Assembly (NCBI RefSeq): GCF_003253565.1 | Contig: NZ_QKUF01000001.1 | Location: 1,011,867-1,075,866 of the forward strand | Direction of reading: 5' to 3' | DNA from: Thermosporothrix hazakensis | GTDB lineage: Bacteria > Chloroflexota > Ktedonobacteria > Ktedonobacterales > Ktedonobacteraceae | Length of the DNA stretch: 64,000 bases | Shown: one piece after another, positions 17,494 through 26,290 of the stretch | Numbering within the stretch: the stretch's first letter is position 1 | How the letters are laid out: every line of letters begins with the position of its first letter | The notes under the pieces: generated by a model | Told to the model about the DNA's origin: nothing | What the model saw: the letters and a program-made list of their open reading frames with translations, nothing else | Database searches by the model: none | Position numbers and translations under genes: made by a program

Positions 17494-18435
17494 TTACCGA
17501 TCGCCCCGGTTGACCACTTTCCAGTTAATAAAGGTGAACACCAGCAGGATCAAGAAGATCAGCCAGCTCACCGCGGCACCATAGCCATAGCGGAAGCTCA
17601 CAAATGCCTGGCCATACTGATAGAGCGACATCGTCAGGCCCTCAGCCGCCGGACCGCCACCGTTGCCCAGCATAACCTGAGGCTCAGTGAAGAGGGTCAT
17701 ACCGCCAATTGTCGAGGAGATCACTGTAAAAAGAATGACCGGGCGTAGCAGTGGAAGCGTAATATGAAAGAAGATGTCTTTCGTACTTGCACCGTCAATG
17801 CGGGCTGCCTCATACAGCTCCGTTGGAATGCTTTGCAAACCGGCCATATAGATCAGGGCGTTATAGCCAGTCCAGCGCCAGATGACCATGATCGCAATTG
17901 ACCATTTTATCCCCCAGGGATCAGAAAGCCATTCTATCCCGGGCAAATGAATGGCGCGTAGTATCACATTAATCAGGCCATACTCTGACCCATAGAAGGA
18001 GTTAAAGATCAGGGTAATCGCCACAATCGAGGTCACGTAAGGCAGGAAGAACGCTACCTGATAAAGAAACTTCGATTTTTTCCGCTGGTTCAGCAGGAAG
18101 GCCATCAGCAATGCCAGAAAGAGCATCGGTATTGTGGACATGAACCAGATCAGAAAGGTGTTGATGATTGACTTGCCGAACTTGGGATCGGTTAAGGCAA
18201 AGATAAAGTTATTCAGCCCGATAAACTTCATCTCGCCGATACCATCCCATTTCTGGAACGACAGGTACAGGGTGAACAGTGATGGTAGAAGGCCAAATAC
18301 CAGGTACAGGATGAAAAAGGGTGCCACAGATAGGTACATCGGAATATAGCGCTTAAAGTTCTTCCGTGCAGTTGTAGCACCCGCGCTACTCTTGCTCCCA
18401 CTCATCGTTGTCGCAACCGGACTCAAGCTGCCCAT
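17494..18435 (-). CDS. Carbohydrate ABC transporter permease (MalF-type)
   Basis: 313 residues, six membrane helices after a cytoplasmic N-terminal stretch of about 35 residues. The EAA motif reads EAARIDGASTKDIFFHITLP, typical of the sugar CUT1 subfamily. AAAAGGAGTAG precedes the ATG. It lies between the binding-protein gene (60 bases upstream) and the second permease gene. The transported sugar cannot be deduced. Confidence 0.9.
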   Translation of the reverse strand: MGSLSPVATTMSGSKSSAGATTARKNFKRYIPMYLSVAPFFILYLVFGLLPSLFTLYLSFQKWDGIGEMKFIGLNNFIFALTDPKFGKSIINTFLIWFMSTIPMLFLALLMAFLLNQRKKSKFLYQVAFFLPYVTSIVAITLIFNSFYGSEYGLINVILRAIHLPGIEWLSDPWGIKWSIAIMVIWRWTGYNALIYMAGLQSIPTELYEAARIDGASTKDIFFHITLPLLRPVILFTVISSTIGGMTLFTEPQVMLGNGGGPAAEGLTMSLYQYGQAFVSFRYGYGAAVSWLIFLILLVFTFINWKVVNRGDR

Positions 18436-18495
18436 AACTAGCTACTCCTTTTGCGTCTACAATGACGCGTCCTTCAAGTCTCCTGTTTGGAATCG

Positions 18496-19770
18496 TTACC
18501 GCAACAAAACTCTCCGTGCTTCGTTCTGTGCATCTTGCCAGGCCTGTTCGGGATTCTTTCCCTGAAGCTCAATCAGCGTGAGCTGATCGGTAATCGCGGT
18601 GCTCACCACACTATCATCAGGGGCAGAATAGCTATTAGGCACATTTACAGCAGCCGCACTAAAAATCTCAGTCGTGCGCTGACCGCCAAAGAATGGCTCA
18701 GGCTGAGCAAGCTCGGGTGATTTCAGGGCATCGAGTGCTGAGGGAAAGAGCTGCATGGTTTTGTACGCGGTTAACTGGTTCTGGGGAGATTGGAGCCACT
18801 TGATTACTTCAAACGCCTCTTTCGGGTGCTGGCAATATTTGGTGATCGTCAGGAAAGAGCCGCCATTGTTTCCATCACCACCGGGGGCGCGAGCAATACG
18901 CCATTTTCCTTTTGTATCGGGCGCGGCATCTGCCAGGATCTGTTTCTCCCAGACAGCGTGAACAAAAGCGCCAATACGCCCGTTGTTCGCGGCCTTGTTC
19001 CACTCACTGCTGACAATTTTGCCATCAATGCCCATCTGATACGCCTTCACGGCAAGGTCCCAATTCCGTTTCACATGCTCCTGATCGCCGATATAGTTTC
19101 CGTCCCGATCGAAGTAGAGCTTCGGGCTTTGTGACATGAGCTGCGTATACAGGTTGGTCAGGCTGTCCACCACGTAGACCTGTCCGTTCGTTGCCTGCTT
19201 GAGCTTCTGGCCCAGTGCGAAGTAATCGTCCCAGGTCTTGATCTGTGCAGAGACTTCTTCAGGATCGCTTGGAAGACCAGCTTTCTCAAAGAGATCTGCC
19301 CGGTAGAAGAGGGCCGTCGGGCCTGTATCCATCGGAATAGCGATCTGACGATTCTTCGGAGTCAGACCGTAATTCCATTTCCATTCAAGGTACTGCGACT
19401 TGATCTCTTTCGCGCCCAGAGTATTGAGATCATAAAACTGATCTTCGTCCGGGAAATAGATGGAGATGTTGGAGTTAATTGCCAGAATATCGGGGACCCC
19501 ATTATGAGCCGCCATTGTGGTACGCACCTTTGCGTCATAATCTGACATCTTCTGTGGTTCCAGGACCACATTCGGAAAAACCTTGTTCACCTGTGCAAGC
19601 AGGTTATCATCAATGGAGCGGTTCCAGTACCAGAGTTTCAGATGTATCTTCCCATCTCCGCTCGCATTGGCATTCAGCCCACACCCTGCCAGACTCAGCA
19701 ACACTGCCATAAGCAACAGGATACAGGCCAGGTTACGCATCCTCCCCGATGCAGAAAAGGTCCGTTCCAT
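18496..19770 (-). CDS. Sugar-binding lipoprotein of an ABC importer (family 1)
   Basis: 424 residues from the ATG at 19770, which follows AGGAGG; a longer frame from 19803 has no ribosome site. A signal sequence with lipobox LAGC places the lipidated Cys at residue 30. The mature part has features of CUT1 solute-binding proteins: KLWYWNRS at the start, IPMDTGPTALFYRADLFEKAGL, TWDDYFALGQKLKQ and KEAFEVIKWLQSPQNQ. It delivers sugar to the two permeases encoded just downstream. An AAACGTTT palindrome lies 40 bases upstream and a good promoter further up, so control by a LacI-family repressor is plausible though no such gene is present here. Confidence 0.9.
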   Translation of the reverse strand: MERTFSASGRMRNLACILLLMAVLLSLAGCGLNANASGDGKIHLKLWYWNRSIDDNLLAQVNKVFPNVVLEPQKMSDYDAKVRTTMAAHNGVPDILAINSNISIYFPDEDQFYDLNTLGAKEIKSQYLEWKWNYGLTPKNRQIAIPMDTGPTALFYRADLFEKAGLPSDPEEVSAQIKTWDDYFALGQKLKQATNGQVYVVDSLTNLYTQLMSQSPKLYFDRDGNYIGDQEHVKRNWDLAVKAYQMGIDGKIVSSEWNKAANNGRIGAFVHAVWEKQILADAAPDTKGKWRIARAPGGDGNNGGSFLTITKYCQHPKEAFEVIKWLQSPQNQLTAYKTMQLFPSALDALKSPELAQPEPFFGGQRTTEIFSAAAVNVPNSYSAPDDSVVSTAITDQLTLIELQGKNPEQAWQDAQNEARRVLLR

Positions 19771-19808
19771 AATTCCTCCTGTTGGATAATCTTGAGCGCA
19801 CATCAGGA

Positions 19809-19820
19809 GAAAACGTTTCC
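19809..19820. promoter_or_regulatory. Possible LacI-family operator of the sugar importer operon
   Basis: GAAAACGTTTCC is centred on a CpG with a perfect AAACGTTT core, the form of many LacI/CcpA-type sites. It lies between the promoter and the start codon of the binding-protein gene. A second core, AACCGGTT, lies near 19956-19963, upstream of the promoter. Confidence 0.4.
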
Positions 19821-19883
19821 ACCAAAGAATACAAACAAAGAGGCAATTCGTATCCCTGGAAGAAAGCTCTAAAAGTTAGATAA

Positions 19884-19913
19884 TTTATAACACATAAAAT
19901 GAAAAAAAATCAA
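19884..19913 (-). promoter_or_regulatory. Probable promoter of the sugar importer operon
   Basis: On the minus strand TTGATT (19913-19908) and TATAAA (19889-19884) are separated by 18 bases of T-rich sequence. Transcription would begin about 105 bases before the start codon at 19770. The rest of the 19771-20194 gap holds no gene. Confidence 0.55.
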
Positions 19914-20130
19914 TACTAAAACAAGCAGTCTTTTTTTTCATCGCAATCCAAGTGTAACCGGTTCAGGATAGACAGAGATCACATCTAGAACAGAGAAGAT
20001 GCAGGCTCTGTCAATGTAGTATTTCTAGAAATGAAGTAACTATCATAAATAACGGATGGCGAAAGCGGACTTCTGGCCCCTTTTTCCGATTGCCCCAACA
20101 GCGGGAGGATGCAGAACCATCGGGATGTAG

Positions 20131-20136
20131 TATAAT
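20131..20136 (+). promoter_or_regulatory. Possible -10 element of the HD / Cas4-like operon
   Basis: A consensus TATAAT lies about 60 bases before the HD-protein start. No good -35 hexamer is present at 16-18 bases, so the promoter would need an activator or lean on the -10. Confidence 0.35.
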
Positions 20137-20194
20137 AGCTTCAATAAAACCGGAAAGACATCATTTTATTTTCTGCTAATTGTAGAGGTTTCCT

Positions 20195-20770
20195 ATGCCA
20201 ACACGAGAAGATGCCTATCGACTGATGACCAGTCATGTCAAAAACGTGAACCTGCAAAAACATATGCTCTCTGTTGAAGCTGCAATGCGCTTCTATGCCC
20301 GGAAATACGGGGAGGACGAGGAACTGTGGGGAATTGCAGGTCTCCTGCATGATTGCGACTATGAAGAATACCCCGATTTAGAGCGCCATACGCAGGTGGC
20401 CGCCCACTGGCTGCGCGAAGAAGGATATGACGAGCGCATTATCTATGCGATTCTGGCGCATAACGACCTCAATCAAGAGACCAATCCTCGCAATGACCTG
20501 CTCTCACGTGCGCTGTTTGCCTGTGATGAGATCACCGGCATGATTACAGCCACTGCCCTTGTGCGTCCGAATAAAAGCGTGATCGGGCTGGAAGTCTCTT
20601 CTGTGCGGAAAAAGATGAAGTCGAAAGGCTTTGCCGCCGGGGTTAACCGTGAAGATCTGGTACGAGGGGCAGAAGAACTGGGTATTCCGCTTGAAGAGCA
20701 TATCGCGAATGTTATTCAGGCCATGAGTGAGGTTGCAGATCAGCTCGGCTTGCGAGGCACTGCCGCCTAG
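20195..20770 (+). CDS. HD-domain (HDIG-type) phosphohydrolase
   Basis: 191 residues. The HD metal site is visible as HMLSVEAAM near residue 25, LLHDCDYEEYP near 51, HTQVAAHWL near 65 and ILAHNDLN near 88. These supply the His and Asp ligands of the superfamily that hydrolyses phosphate esters of nucleotides. The protein is compact and soluble, with a charged helical C-terminus. The next gene starts 22 bases after its stop, and a third follows, so this is the first gene of a probable three-gene operon with the split Cas4-like pair. HD and Cas4-type nucleases are both nucleic-acid or nucleotide enzymes, which suggests a joint role, but the substrate is unknown. Confidence 0.85.
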   Translation: MPTREDAYRLMTSHVKNVNLQKHMLSVEAAMRFYARKYGEDEELWGIAGLLHDCDYEEYPDLERHTQVAAHWLREEGYDERIIYAILAHNDLNQETNPRNDLLSRALFACDEITGMITATALVRPNKSVIGLEVSSVRKKMKSKGFAAGVNREDLVRGAEELGIPLEEHIANVIQAMSEVADQLGLRGTAA

Positions 20771-20792
20771 AGAGGCACTGACGGGATGCGCT

Positions 20793-21206
20793 ATGATTGA
20801 TAACATCGACAATACGCCTCGTCCACCTCAATCACAGCGACTGTTTACCGCCAGCGAGATTGCGCAGTTCGAGTACTGCCCTCTCTCCTGGTGGTACGAG
20901 CACTTCGGCCCCACAGCCCGGGCCGATACAGAAGAGCTTTTTGCCCGTCTGGTCGAGCTTGAGCACGAATACGGCTCGCAGGCTCCATCCCTTCCTGAGT
21001 ATCAGGTGATCGAGCAACTGCTCCTTCGCCAGAATGCCTTCAATGAGGGTATCCACCAGCATATCAACTATGATCATGGCCCTCAACGTGGTCTAAAAGC
21101 GCACTCATCATCAAATGATCTGTTGCACAGATTGACACTGATTGCACTCTGCATGCTTCTCATTGCCATCATCCTGATCGTAGCAGGTCTCTTTTTGGGA
21201 CGATAA
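20793..21206 (+). CDS. Membrane-anchored N-terminal half of a Cas4-like nuclease
   Basis: 137 residues. Residues 17-35 (FTASEIAQFEYCPLSWWY) match the N-terminal block of Cas4/RecB-type nucleases, in which a single Cys (here Cys 29) is the first ligand of the iron-sulphur cluster. ELEHEYG near residue 58 may be the family's His motif. A Ser/His-rich linker follows, then one membrane helix (about 113-135) ending in Gly-Arg. No PD-(D/E)XK residues and no further Cys cluster are present; both are supplied by the next gene, whose start is nine bases away. The topology expected is N-terminal domain inside. The TTG/ATG choice is simple: ATG at 20793 begins conserved sequence. The split is unusual. 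Confidence 0.65.
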   Translation: MIDNIDNTPRPPQSQRLFTASEIAQFEYCPLSWWYEHFGPTARADTEELFARLVELEHEYGSQAPSLPEYQVIEQLLLRQNAFNEGIHQHINYDHGPQRGLKAHSSSNDLLHRLTLIALCMLLIAIILIVAGLFLGR

Positions 21207-21215
21207 AGAGGGCTT

Positions 21216-21776
21216 ATGGGTTCATTATCGATCGCTTTTGGCCTTGTTCTGCTTATTACATCGGTTGCCCTGCTCCTCCTGCTGAGGAACGAGCGGCAGC
21301 ACCAGCAACAGCGTCGGGAGACCGCCTACTATCAGGCGTTACGCTTGCCAGAAGGAACATTGGTCTATAAAGATGCCGATGGCCAGGGAACAACGCTCAG
21401 TTCCAGCGCATACCCGCTTATCGGCAAGCCTGACTATGTGATTCAGCAACGGGATGGTCGCCTCATGCCGCTTGAACTCAAGCTTTCTACCAAAGGGGCG
21501 ACACAACCGTATAGCAACCATGTCATCCAGGTAGCGGCGTACTGCTTGATCCTGGAAGACTACGCGAATGAAGCGCCAACACATGGCATACTTCGCTATG
21601 CCGACCGAGATTTTACGGTCGAGTATACACCTGCGCTGCGCAAAAAAGTGCTTCGACAACTCAGAGCAATGAGTACCTGCGATGAAAAGGAACAGCCTGT
21701 TCTGAAAACCCAGAATGCACGGAAATGCCAGGCTTGTCCCTTTCGAGCAATCTGTCCGATTGGGCAGGAAAAATAA
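21216..21776 (+). CDS. Membrane-anchored PD-(D/E)XK nuclease, C-terminal half of a Cas4-like enzyme
   Basis: 186 residues. A membrane helix (3-24) is followed by a basic Gln/Arg stretch and then the nuclease core: GKPD (Asp 73), LELK (Glu 87, Lys 89), QVAAY (Gln 105, Tyr 109), and CQACPFRAIC (Cys 171, 174, 180). This is the Cas4/RecB order, with three of the four iron-sulphur cysteines. The fourth is in the preceding protein at Cys 29. The helix at this N-terminus would put the nuclease on the inside, next to the partner domain. AGAGGG precedes the ATG. No CRISPR array or cas1/cas2 gene is in the window, so this is a solo system. Family call strong, role unknown. Confidence 0.8.
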   Translation: MGSLSIAFGLVLLITSVALLLLLRNERQHQQQRRETAYYQALRLPEGTLVYKDADGQGTTLSSSAYPLIGKPDYVIQQRDGRLMPLELKLSTKGATQPYSNHVIQVAAYCLILEDYANEAPTHGILRYADRDFTVEYTPALRKKVLRQLRAMSTCDEKEQPVLKTQNARKCQACPFRAICPIGQEK

Positions 21777-21924
21777 AGTGCCCTCGCGAAAAATTCGAGT
21801 ACCCATTCTATAGAAAAGCTTTTCTATATATACACTATTTCTATTGTCTTAGAAGAACCTATCTCCTTCTTTTCTGGAATTCCCCTCAAGAGGAGAAGAC
21901 AGCTCTGTTGAAAGGAAGAAAAGC

Positions 21925-22761
21925 ATGCACCATCTTGCGGATATTGTCTGGCGAACCGAATGGCACATCGCGACAGCAGGCAATCATATCCTTGAGCTTC
22001 CGGCGGGTCAGCTTACCTATAATTGCGCCTGGCACGACCAGCACAGCTCTCATCAGCTCTGGATACAACAGCCCGGTCAGGCACTCAGAGACCTCTCACT
22101 TCCCTGCCTCCACCCCTTCGAGCTGATCGTACTGGCTCCGGGTGAATGGGCCGACTTCTTTCCAGAGCCTCAACCGCCAACCGTTCGCATGCAGCATGAA
22201 TGGGGGATGTGGCTGCCAGCTTCCGCCTTTCCTGACATCCATTCCCTGCGTCTGGGGCTCACTCCAGCCCAAAACGAAGCCGATTGGGCAACCATGTTCG
22301 CCTATCGCTTCCAGGGAGAGCAAGCGTTCGGCATCACCGATTCTCGCACCATTCGACGCATGATCGAGCATATTCGCTGGCGCCAGCGCCATCTAGAAAG
22401 CGCCTGGTATCTTGCGCACGCTGAAGGGGCCATCGTTGGAGGCATCGGTCTGGTATGCTGCAATACGCCCTATGGCAAAGTTGGAAGGCTACAAGATGTC
22501 AATATCATCCCGGCCTATCAGGGAAAAGGGTTCGGCAATGAGCTCCTGCACGCCATCTGTCAGCTTGCCACTACAGCAGGACTACAGGGACTATGCCTGC
22601 GAGCCGATGCAGCCGATTGGCCTAAAAACTGGTATGCACGATATGGTTTCGAGCATGTCGCGACCTGGACACGCTTTAAAGGGTTCTCTCGGCCTGCATT
22701 TTCAGCACATCAGCCAGACGCTTCAATTCCTCTCGTAACTCCGCCGGCTGACGAACATTGA
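21925..22761 (+). CDS. GNAT-family N-acetyltransferase
   Basis: 278 residues. The C-terminal part (about 115-255) has the GNAT acetyl-CoA site: GRLQDVNIIPAYQGKGFGNELLHAI, with the Q-x-x-G-x-G/A loop, then ARYGFEHVATWTRF. The N-terminal 110 residues are rich in Trp and His and not recognised. A GAAAGGAAG site precedes the ATG. The last 86 bases overlap the 3' end of the convergent WYL regulator gene. The acceptor is unknown. Confidence 0.75.
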   Translation: MHHLADIVWRTEWHIATAGNHILELPAGQLTYNCAWHDQHSSHQLWIQQPGQALRDLSLPCLHPFELIVLAPGEWADFFPEPQPPTVRMQHEWGMWLPASAFPDIHSLRLGLTPAQNEADWATMFAYRFQGEQAFGITDSRTIRRMIEHIRWRQRHLESAWYLAHAEGAIVGGIGLVCCNTPYGKVGRLQDVNIIPAYQGKGFGNELLHAICQLATTAGLQGLCLRADAADWPKNWYARYGFEHVATWTRFKGFSRPAFSAHQPDASIPLVTPPADEH

Positions 22762-23641
22762 TCGGGAAAGGCCACCCCGCCACGATCTGCGCCATCCAAT
22801 CCAGTTCATTGACATAGCAGCGAAAGCTTACCATCCGCTCATGGTCCGGAACAGGTTCCAGGACTGCCAGTGCAGGTGAGACATAGCGCTGCGCTTCCTC
22901 CAGCGAGGTTTCAAGCCAGAGCTCAATGAACCAGCGAGCAGGCGTCATTGGCAGTGATTTCACCACGAACTCCAGACAATCAAAGTTCTCTGGCCGGGTA
23001 AAGGTCCCGTCTCGTAGCTCAGCCATTTCCACACGATCCAGTCTGAAATTACGCAGGTCCTTCCGCAAATGGCAATACCCGACCGTGTACCAGTACCCTG
23101 CCCGACACACAAGCCCATACGGATCAATCTCGCGTTCTGTCGCCTCCGCGTCATATGCGCCATAGCGTACCCAGACTCTACGGCGCAAACGCGCCCCTGC
23201 CGCCAGCGTAGCAATAATCGCACTTTGTGTTAGCGCCTGTACTTCCCGCACATCGACACTGAGCACCTCTTTGAGTCCCTGCACCTGATCACTCAGGCCG
23301 CGCGGCAACACTCGTTCCAGCTTGGCAAGCGCTCCCTCCACAGCCGGAGCAGCATCAGCCATCCCCAGTTTACGGACCGTCAGCAAACCGAGCGTCAGGG
23401 CAAACGCTTCATCGTTAGTAAACATCAAGGGAGGCAGCTTAAAGCCCGGGCGCAGATAGTAGGCCCCATAGCGTCCCCGCCCACCTTCAACCGGGATCCC
23501 CATACTCTGCAACATCATGATATAGCGTCGCACCGTTCGGATATCGACCTCAAGGCGCTCCGCCAGTTCCGGTCCGCTGATCTTTGAGCGTGATTGCAGG
23601 AGTTCCAGCACAGTCAGGACACGTGTCGTCGGAAAATACAT
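22676..23641 (-). CDS. HTH-WYL transcription regulator
   Basis: 321 residues. A DeoR-type winged helix lies at residues 5-60 (LLQSRSKISGPELAERLEVDIRTVRRYIMML). A WYL domain follows at about 145-215 (DPYGLVCRAGYWYTVGYCHLRKDLRNFRLDRV), then a WCX-type C-terminal extension. Such proteins are ligand-sensing DNA-binding regulators. Its start faces the isochorismatase-like gene across 218 bases, and that gene is a possible target. Its 3' end overlaps the GNAT gene by 86 bases on the other strand. Confidence 0.9.
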   Translation of the reverse strand: MYFPTTRVLTVLELLQSRSKISGPELAERLEVDIRTVRRYIMMLQSMGIPVEGGRGRYGAYYLRPGFKLPPLMFTNDEAFALTLGLLTVRKLGMADAAPAVEGALAKLERVLPRGLSDQVQGLKEVLSVDVREVQALTQSAIIATLAAGARLRRRVWVRYGAYDAEATEREIDPYGLVCRAGYWYTVGYCHLRKDLRNFRLDRVEMAELRDGTFTRPENFDCLEFVVKSLPMTPARWFIELWLETSLEEAQRYVSPALAVLEPVPDHERMVSFRCYVNELDWMAQIVAGWPFPINVRQPAELREELKRLADVLKMQAERTL

Positions 23642-23859
23642 TCATTCTCCCCTCTCATCTAACTACTTCAGGCGGCTCCTGGTCATGGTGCGAACCGCCA
23701 TCCTCAACGAGCGGAGGCCACGCAAGTGAAACAGTTCTCCGGTTTGAGAGCAGCAGACAGAACCGCCTTAAACAGGTCAAATTATAACCTGATATGCTGG
23801 TATACTCAAGATGAGAAGCAAAAAGAATGCTTCAGCAATTCGGTAAAGGAGTCCAGGCC

Positions 23860-24393
23860 ATGAAGGATCACACCGCGCTTCTTATCATTGATATGCAGGT
23901 AGGCTTACTCGAAGGAGCCTATCAATCAGAACAGACCTTGAACACCATCCGCACACTGCTTGATAAAGCCCACGCGAAGCAGCTCCCGGTTCTCTATGTG
24001 CAACATGATGGCCCTGCTGGTGACCCGCTGGAGCCTGATACACCGGGCTGGCAGCTTCATCCAGCTATCGCGCCAGCACCAGAGGAGCCGGTTATCCGTA
24101 AACAGGCCTGCGATGCCTTCTATGAGACCGAGCTTGAGGCTGAGCTTCAGAAGCGCCACATTACCCACCTGATTGTCACTGGCGGTCAGACCGAGTATTG
24201 CGTTGATAGCACCACGCGAAGCGCGACCGCACATCACTATGACGTAACACTTGTCTCCGATGCACATACAACCTCTGATTCGTCATCGTTCTCAGCAGAA
24301 CAGATCATTCGCCATCATAACGAGCTTTTAAACTGGTTTCAGACGGGCGAATATCGGGTCCGGGTCGTTCCAGCTCATGAAATCCAGTTCTAG
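23860..24393 (+). CDS. Isochorismatase-like cysteine hydrolase
   Basis: 177 residues. The triad of the family is complete: Asp 11 in LIIDMQ, Lys 81 in VIRKQACDAF, and Cys 114 in GGQTEYCVDSTTRSA. The fold hydrolyses amides or ethers (nicotinamidase, isochorismatase and others). The ATG at 23860 has an AAAGGAG site; an ATG at 23827 does not. The gene is divergent from the WYL regulator and followed 62 bases later by a DinB-like protein gene. Substrate not predictable. Confidence 0.85.
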   Translation: MKDHTALLIIDMQVGLLEGAYQSEQTLNTIRTLLDKAHAKQLPVLYVQHDGPAGDPLEPDTPGWQLHPAIAPAPEEPVIRKQACDAFYETELEAELQKRHITHLIVTGGQTEYCVDSTTRSATAHHYDVTLVSDAHTTSDSSSFSAEQIIRHHNELLNWFQTGEYRVRVVPAHEIQF

Positions 24394-24455
24394 CACAGGA
24401 CATGGTATACTGGCATATATTACGATATACAATATATTACGAAGGAGTAAACATT

Positions 24456-24950
24456 ATGCCTGCCGACCCAATTGCAAAAGCAGAATTGCTTAGAAAAATT
24501 CAGGAAGGGCATGACGCCCTTAAAACCTTCCTTGCTCAGTTCGATGAGCAGCAATTACAGGAACCAGGAGTCAATGGTGAATGGTCAATCAAAGATAACA
24601 TTGCACATTTGAGCGCCTGGCATAAACGCCTGATAGACGATCTAGCAGCGGCGCGGGCGGGTATCACTCCGGAGGATCGTGACCAGGGACTCGACATTGA
24701 TGGGATCAATGAACGCATCTTTCAGGAGAACAGACACCGTTCTCTGGCTGATGTGCAGCAAGAGCTTGAGGATACCTATGCTCAGACAGTGCAGAGTGTT
24801 GAGCAGACGCCCGAAGAGATGTTAAATCGGCCTCCATGCTGGACTGACAAATATCTTCTCTGGGAACTCGTAGACGGAAACACATTCAGCCACTATCAGG
24901 AGCATACCGAATACATTCAAAACTGGTTGCAACGCAAGGCAGCCCAATAA
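24456..24950 (+). CDS. DinB / ClbS-like four-helix protein
   Basis: 164 residues. The sequence AELLRKIQEGHDALKTFLAQ, followed by EWSIKDNIAHLSAWHKRLI and a late HYQEHTEYIQNWL, has the spaced histidines and helices of the DinB-like superfamily (DUF1706/ClbS branch). These proteins bind metal or act in thiol-dependent and resistance reactions. GAAGGAGTAAAC precedes the ATG at 24456. The next gene starts 30 bases after the stop. Superfamily call only. Confidence 0.75.
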   Translation: MPADPIAKAELLRKIQEGHDALKTFLAQFDEQQLQEPGVNGEWSIKDNIAHLSAWHKRLIDDLAAARAGITPEDRDQGLDIDGINERIFQENRHRSLADVQQELEDTYAQTVQSVEQTPEEMLNRPPCWTDKYLLWELVDGNTFSHYQEHTEYIQNWLQRKAAQ

Positions 24951-24980
24951 CTCTTCAATAATATCGCAGGAAACCAGCCT

Positions 24981-26165
24981 ATGACTGTTCATCTCTCTCT
25001 ACCACAGGCTCGCCAATTTCTGGCGAGCTACCATTTTCAGCCGACAACGTTGCCAGCGATCTTTGAGCAACTGGGCACTGTACAATATGATCCATTGAAC
25101 CCGGTTGGACGCAATCCGGACCTTGTCTTTCAGGCGCGTATTCCCGGCTATCAGGTGGATGACTGGCAAACAGCGGCCTATCAGGATCGCTTGATCTACG
25201 ATGCCTGGGATAAACAGGCCTGCCTTGTTCCTGTTAGCGATTGGCCCTTGCGCGCAATTATCCGTGCCCATCACCGCCCTTACCACGATCGTGAGATTCT
25301 GGGGCTGCATCCCGATCTACCACGTACCATCATGGCAGCAATTGATTCCCGTGGGCCGCTCTCCTCGCTTGAATTTGAGGAAAGGGCACGCTATGGAGAA
25401 AGGAACTCCTGGTACGGTATCACCCAGATCAATCGTGCCCTACGAGCCATGTGGGTCTGCGGCGAGTTGCTTACCCATCATCGCAAAAATGGCCGCCACT
25501 ATTATGATAGACCGGAGCGCGTCATTCCTGCCAAACATTTCGCGCAGCCTCTCCTGGCCGACCATGACGCCTACCTTCGCTGGATCGTAGCGCGTCGCAT
25601 TCAGGCTGTTGGTCTCCTGCGTCTGGCAGCCGATCCGGCTATCTGGAGCGTGTGCGGCAAAGCCGAGGGTCGCAAGCGTGTTATTGCCGAGTTGCTCGAA
25701 GAGGGAACCATCACGCAGGTCACAATCGAAACGCTCAAGACGCCGTACTATATCCCGACAAGCGCCCTGCCGCTGCTTGATACCACCTCCATACCAGCCG
25801 ACCGCATGCGGATTCTTGGTCCACTGGACAATCTACTCTGGGATCGCAAAAACCTGCAACAGCTTTTCAACTTCTCGTATATCTGGGAAGTCTACAAACC
25901 AGCCTCACAACGCCGTTGGGGCTATTATGTCCTACCTGTCTTCTATAAGAACCGCTTTATCGCCCGACTTGATTCGCGGCTGGAAAAAGGTATCTGGACC
26001 ATCTCTCAATGGTGGTGGGAAGACGACGTAACCCCCGACGCAGATATGCTTACCGACCTCACGCAGATGGCGCGGGCATTCCTCCATTATCTCCGCGCGG
26101 ATGGAATCCAGATCCCCGACCATCTGGACCATGCAACAAAGGTTGCCCTTCTTGCAGCGGGCTAA
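24981..26165 (+). CDS. YcaQ/AlkX-like winged-helix DNA glycosylase
   Basis: 394 residues of the HTH_42 superfamily. The catalytic QxD motif of the YcaQ (AlkX) branch is present as GTVQYDPLN, Gln 35 and Asp 37. Other family marks are YDAWDKQACLVP, a mid-protein winged-helix part (YGITQINRALRAMWVCGELLT) and LGPLDNLLWDRK. Such enzymes unhook interstrand crosslinks or excise alkylated purines. It may be cotranscribed with the DinB-like gene 30 bases upstream. A terminator lies at 26291-26329. Confidence 0.85.
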   Translation: MTVHLSLPQARQFLASYHFQPTTLPAIFEQLGTVQYDPLNPVGRNPDLVFQARIPGYQVDDWQTAAYQDRLIYDAWDKQACLVPVSDWPLRAIIRAHHRPYHDREILGLHPDLPRTIMAAIDSRGPLSSLEFEERARYGERNSWYGITQINRALRAMWVCGELLTHHRKNGRHYYDRPERVIPAKHFAQPLLADHDAYLRWIVARRIQAVGLLRLAADPAIWSVCGKAEGRKRVIAELLEEGTITQVTIETLKTPYYIPTSALPLLDTTSIPADRMRILGPLDNLLWDRKNLQQLFNFSYIWEVYKPASQRRWGYYVLPVFYKNRFIARLDSRLEKGIWTISQWWWEDDVTPDADMLTDLTQMARAFLHYLRADGIQIPDHLDHATKVALLAAG

Positions 26166-26215
26166 AATAGAATAGAGATCCAATAGTAGAGAATAACGAG
26201 AGTATACAGTTCATC

Positions 26216-26246
26216 TTGACAAAAGCTCCCAAATATTCCGTAAATA
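26216..26246 (+). promoter_or_regulatory. Possible fgd promoter with a wide spacer
   Basis: TTGACA (26216-26221) is a perfect -35, and the best -10 is TAAATA (26241-26246) at 19 bases. A stem GCTCCC/GGGAGC (26225-26230 with 26249-26254) overlaps it. If real, the terminator-like hairpin at 26291-26329 would lie inside the fgd leader. Confidence 0.35.
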
Positions 26247-26290
26247 AAGGGAGCAACTTTCGTTTCCTTAGGTACACTAAAAAGAATATT

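Noticed and set aside
16604..19770. PfkB kinase at 11195-12475 as part of the sugar importer operon
   Set aside because: Four kilobases and plus-strand genes separate them, so no operon link can be claimed.
20793..21776. Adjacent CRISPR locus for the Cas4-like genes
   Set aside because: No direct-repeat array and no cas1, cas2 or effector gene was seen on either side, so the pair is treated as solo.
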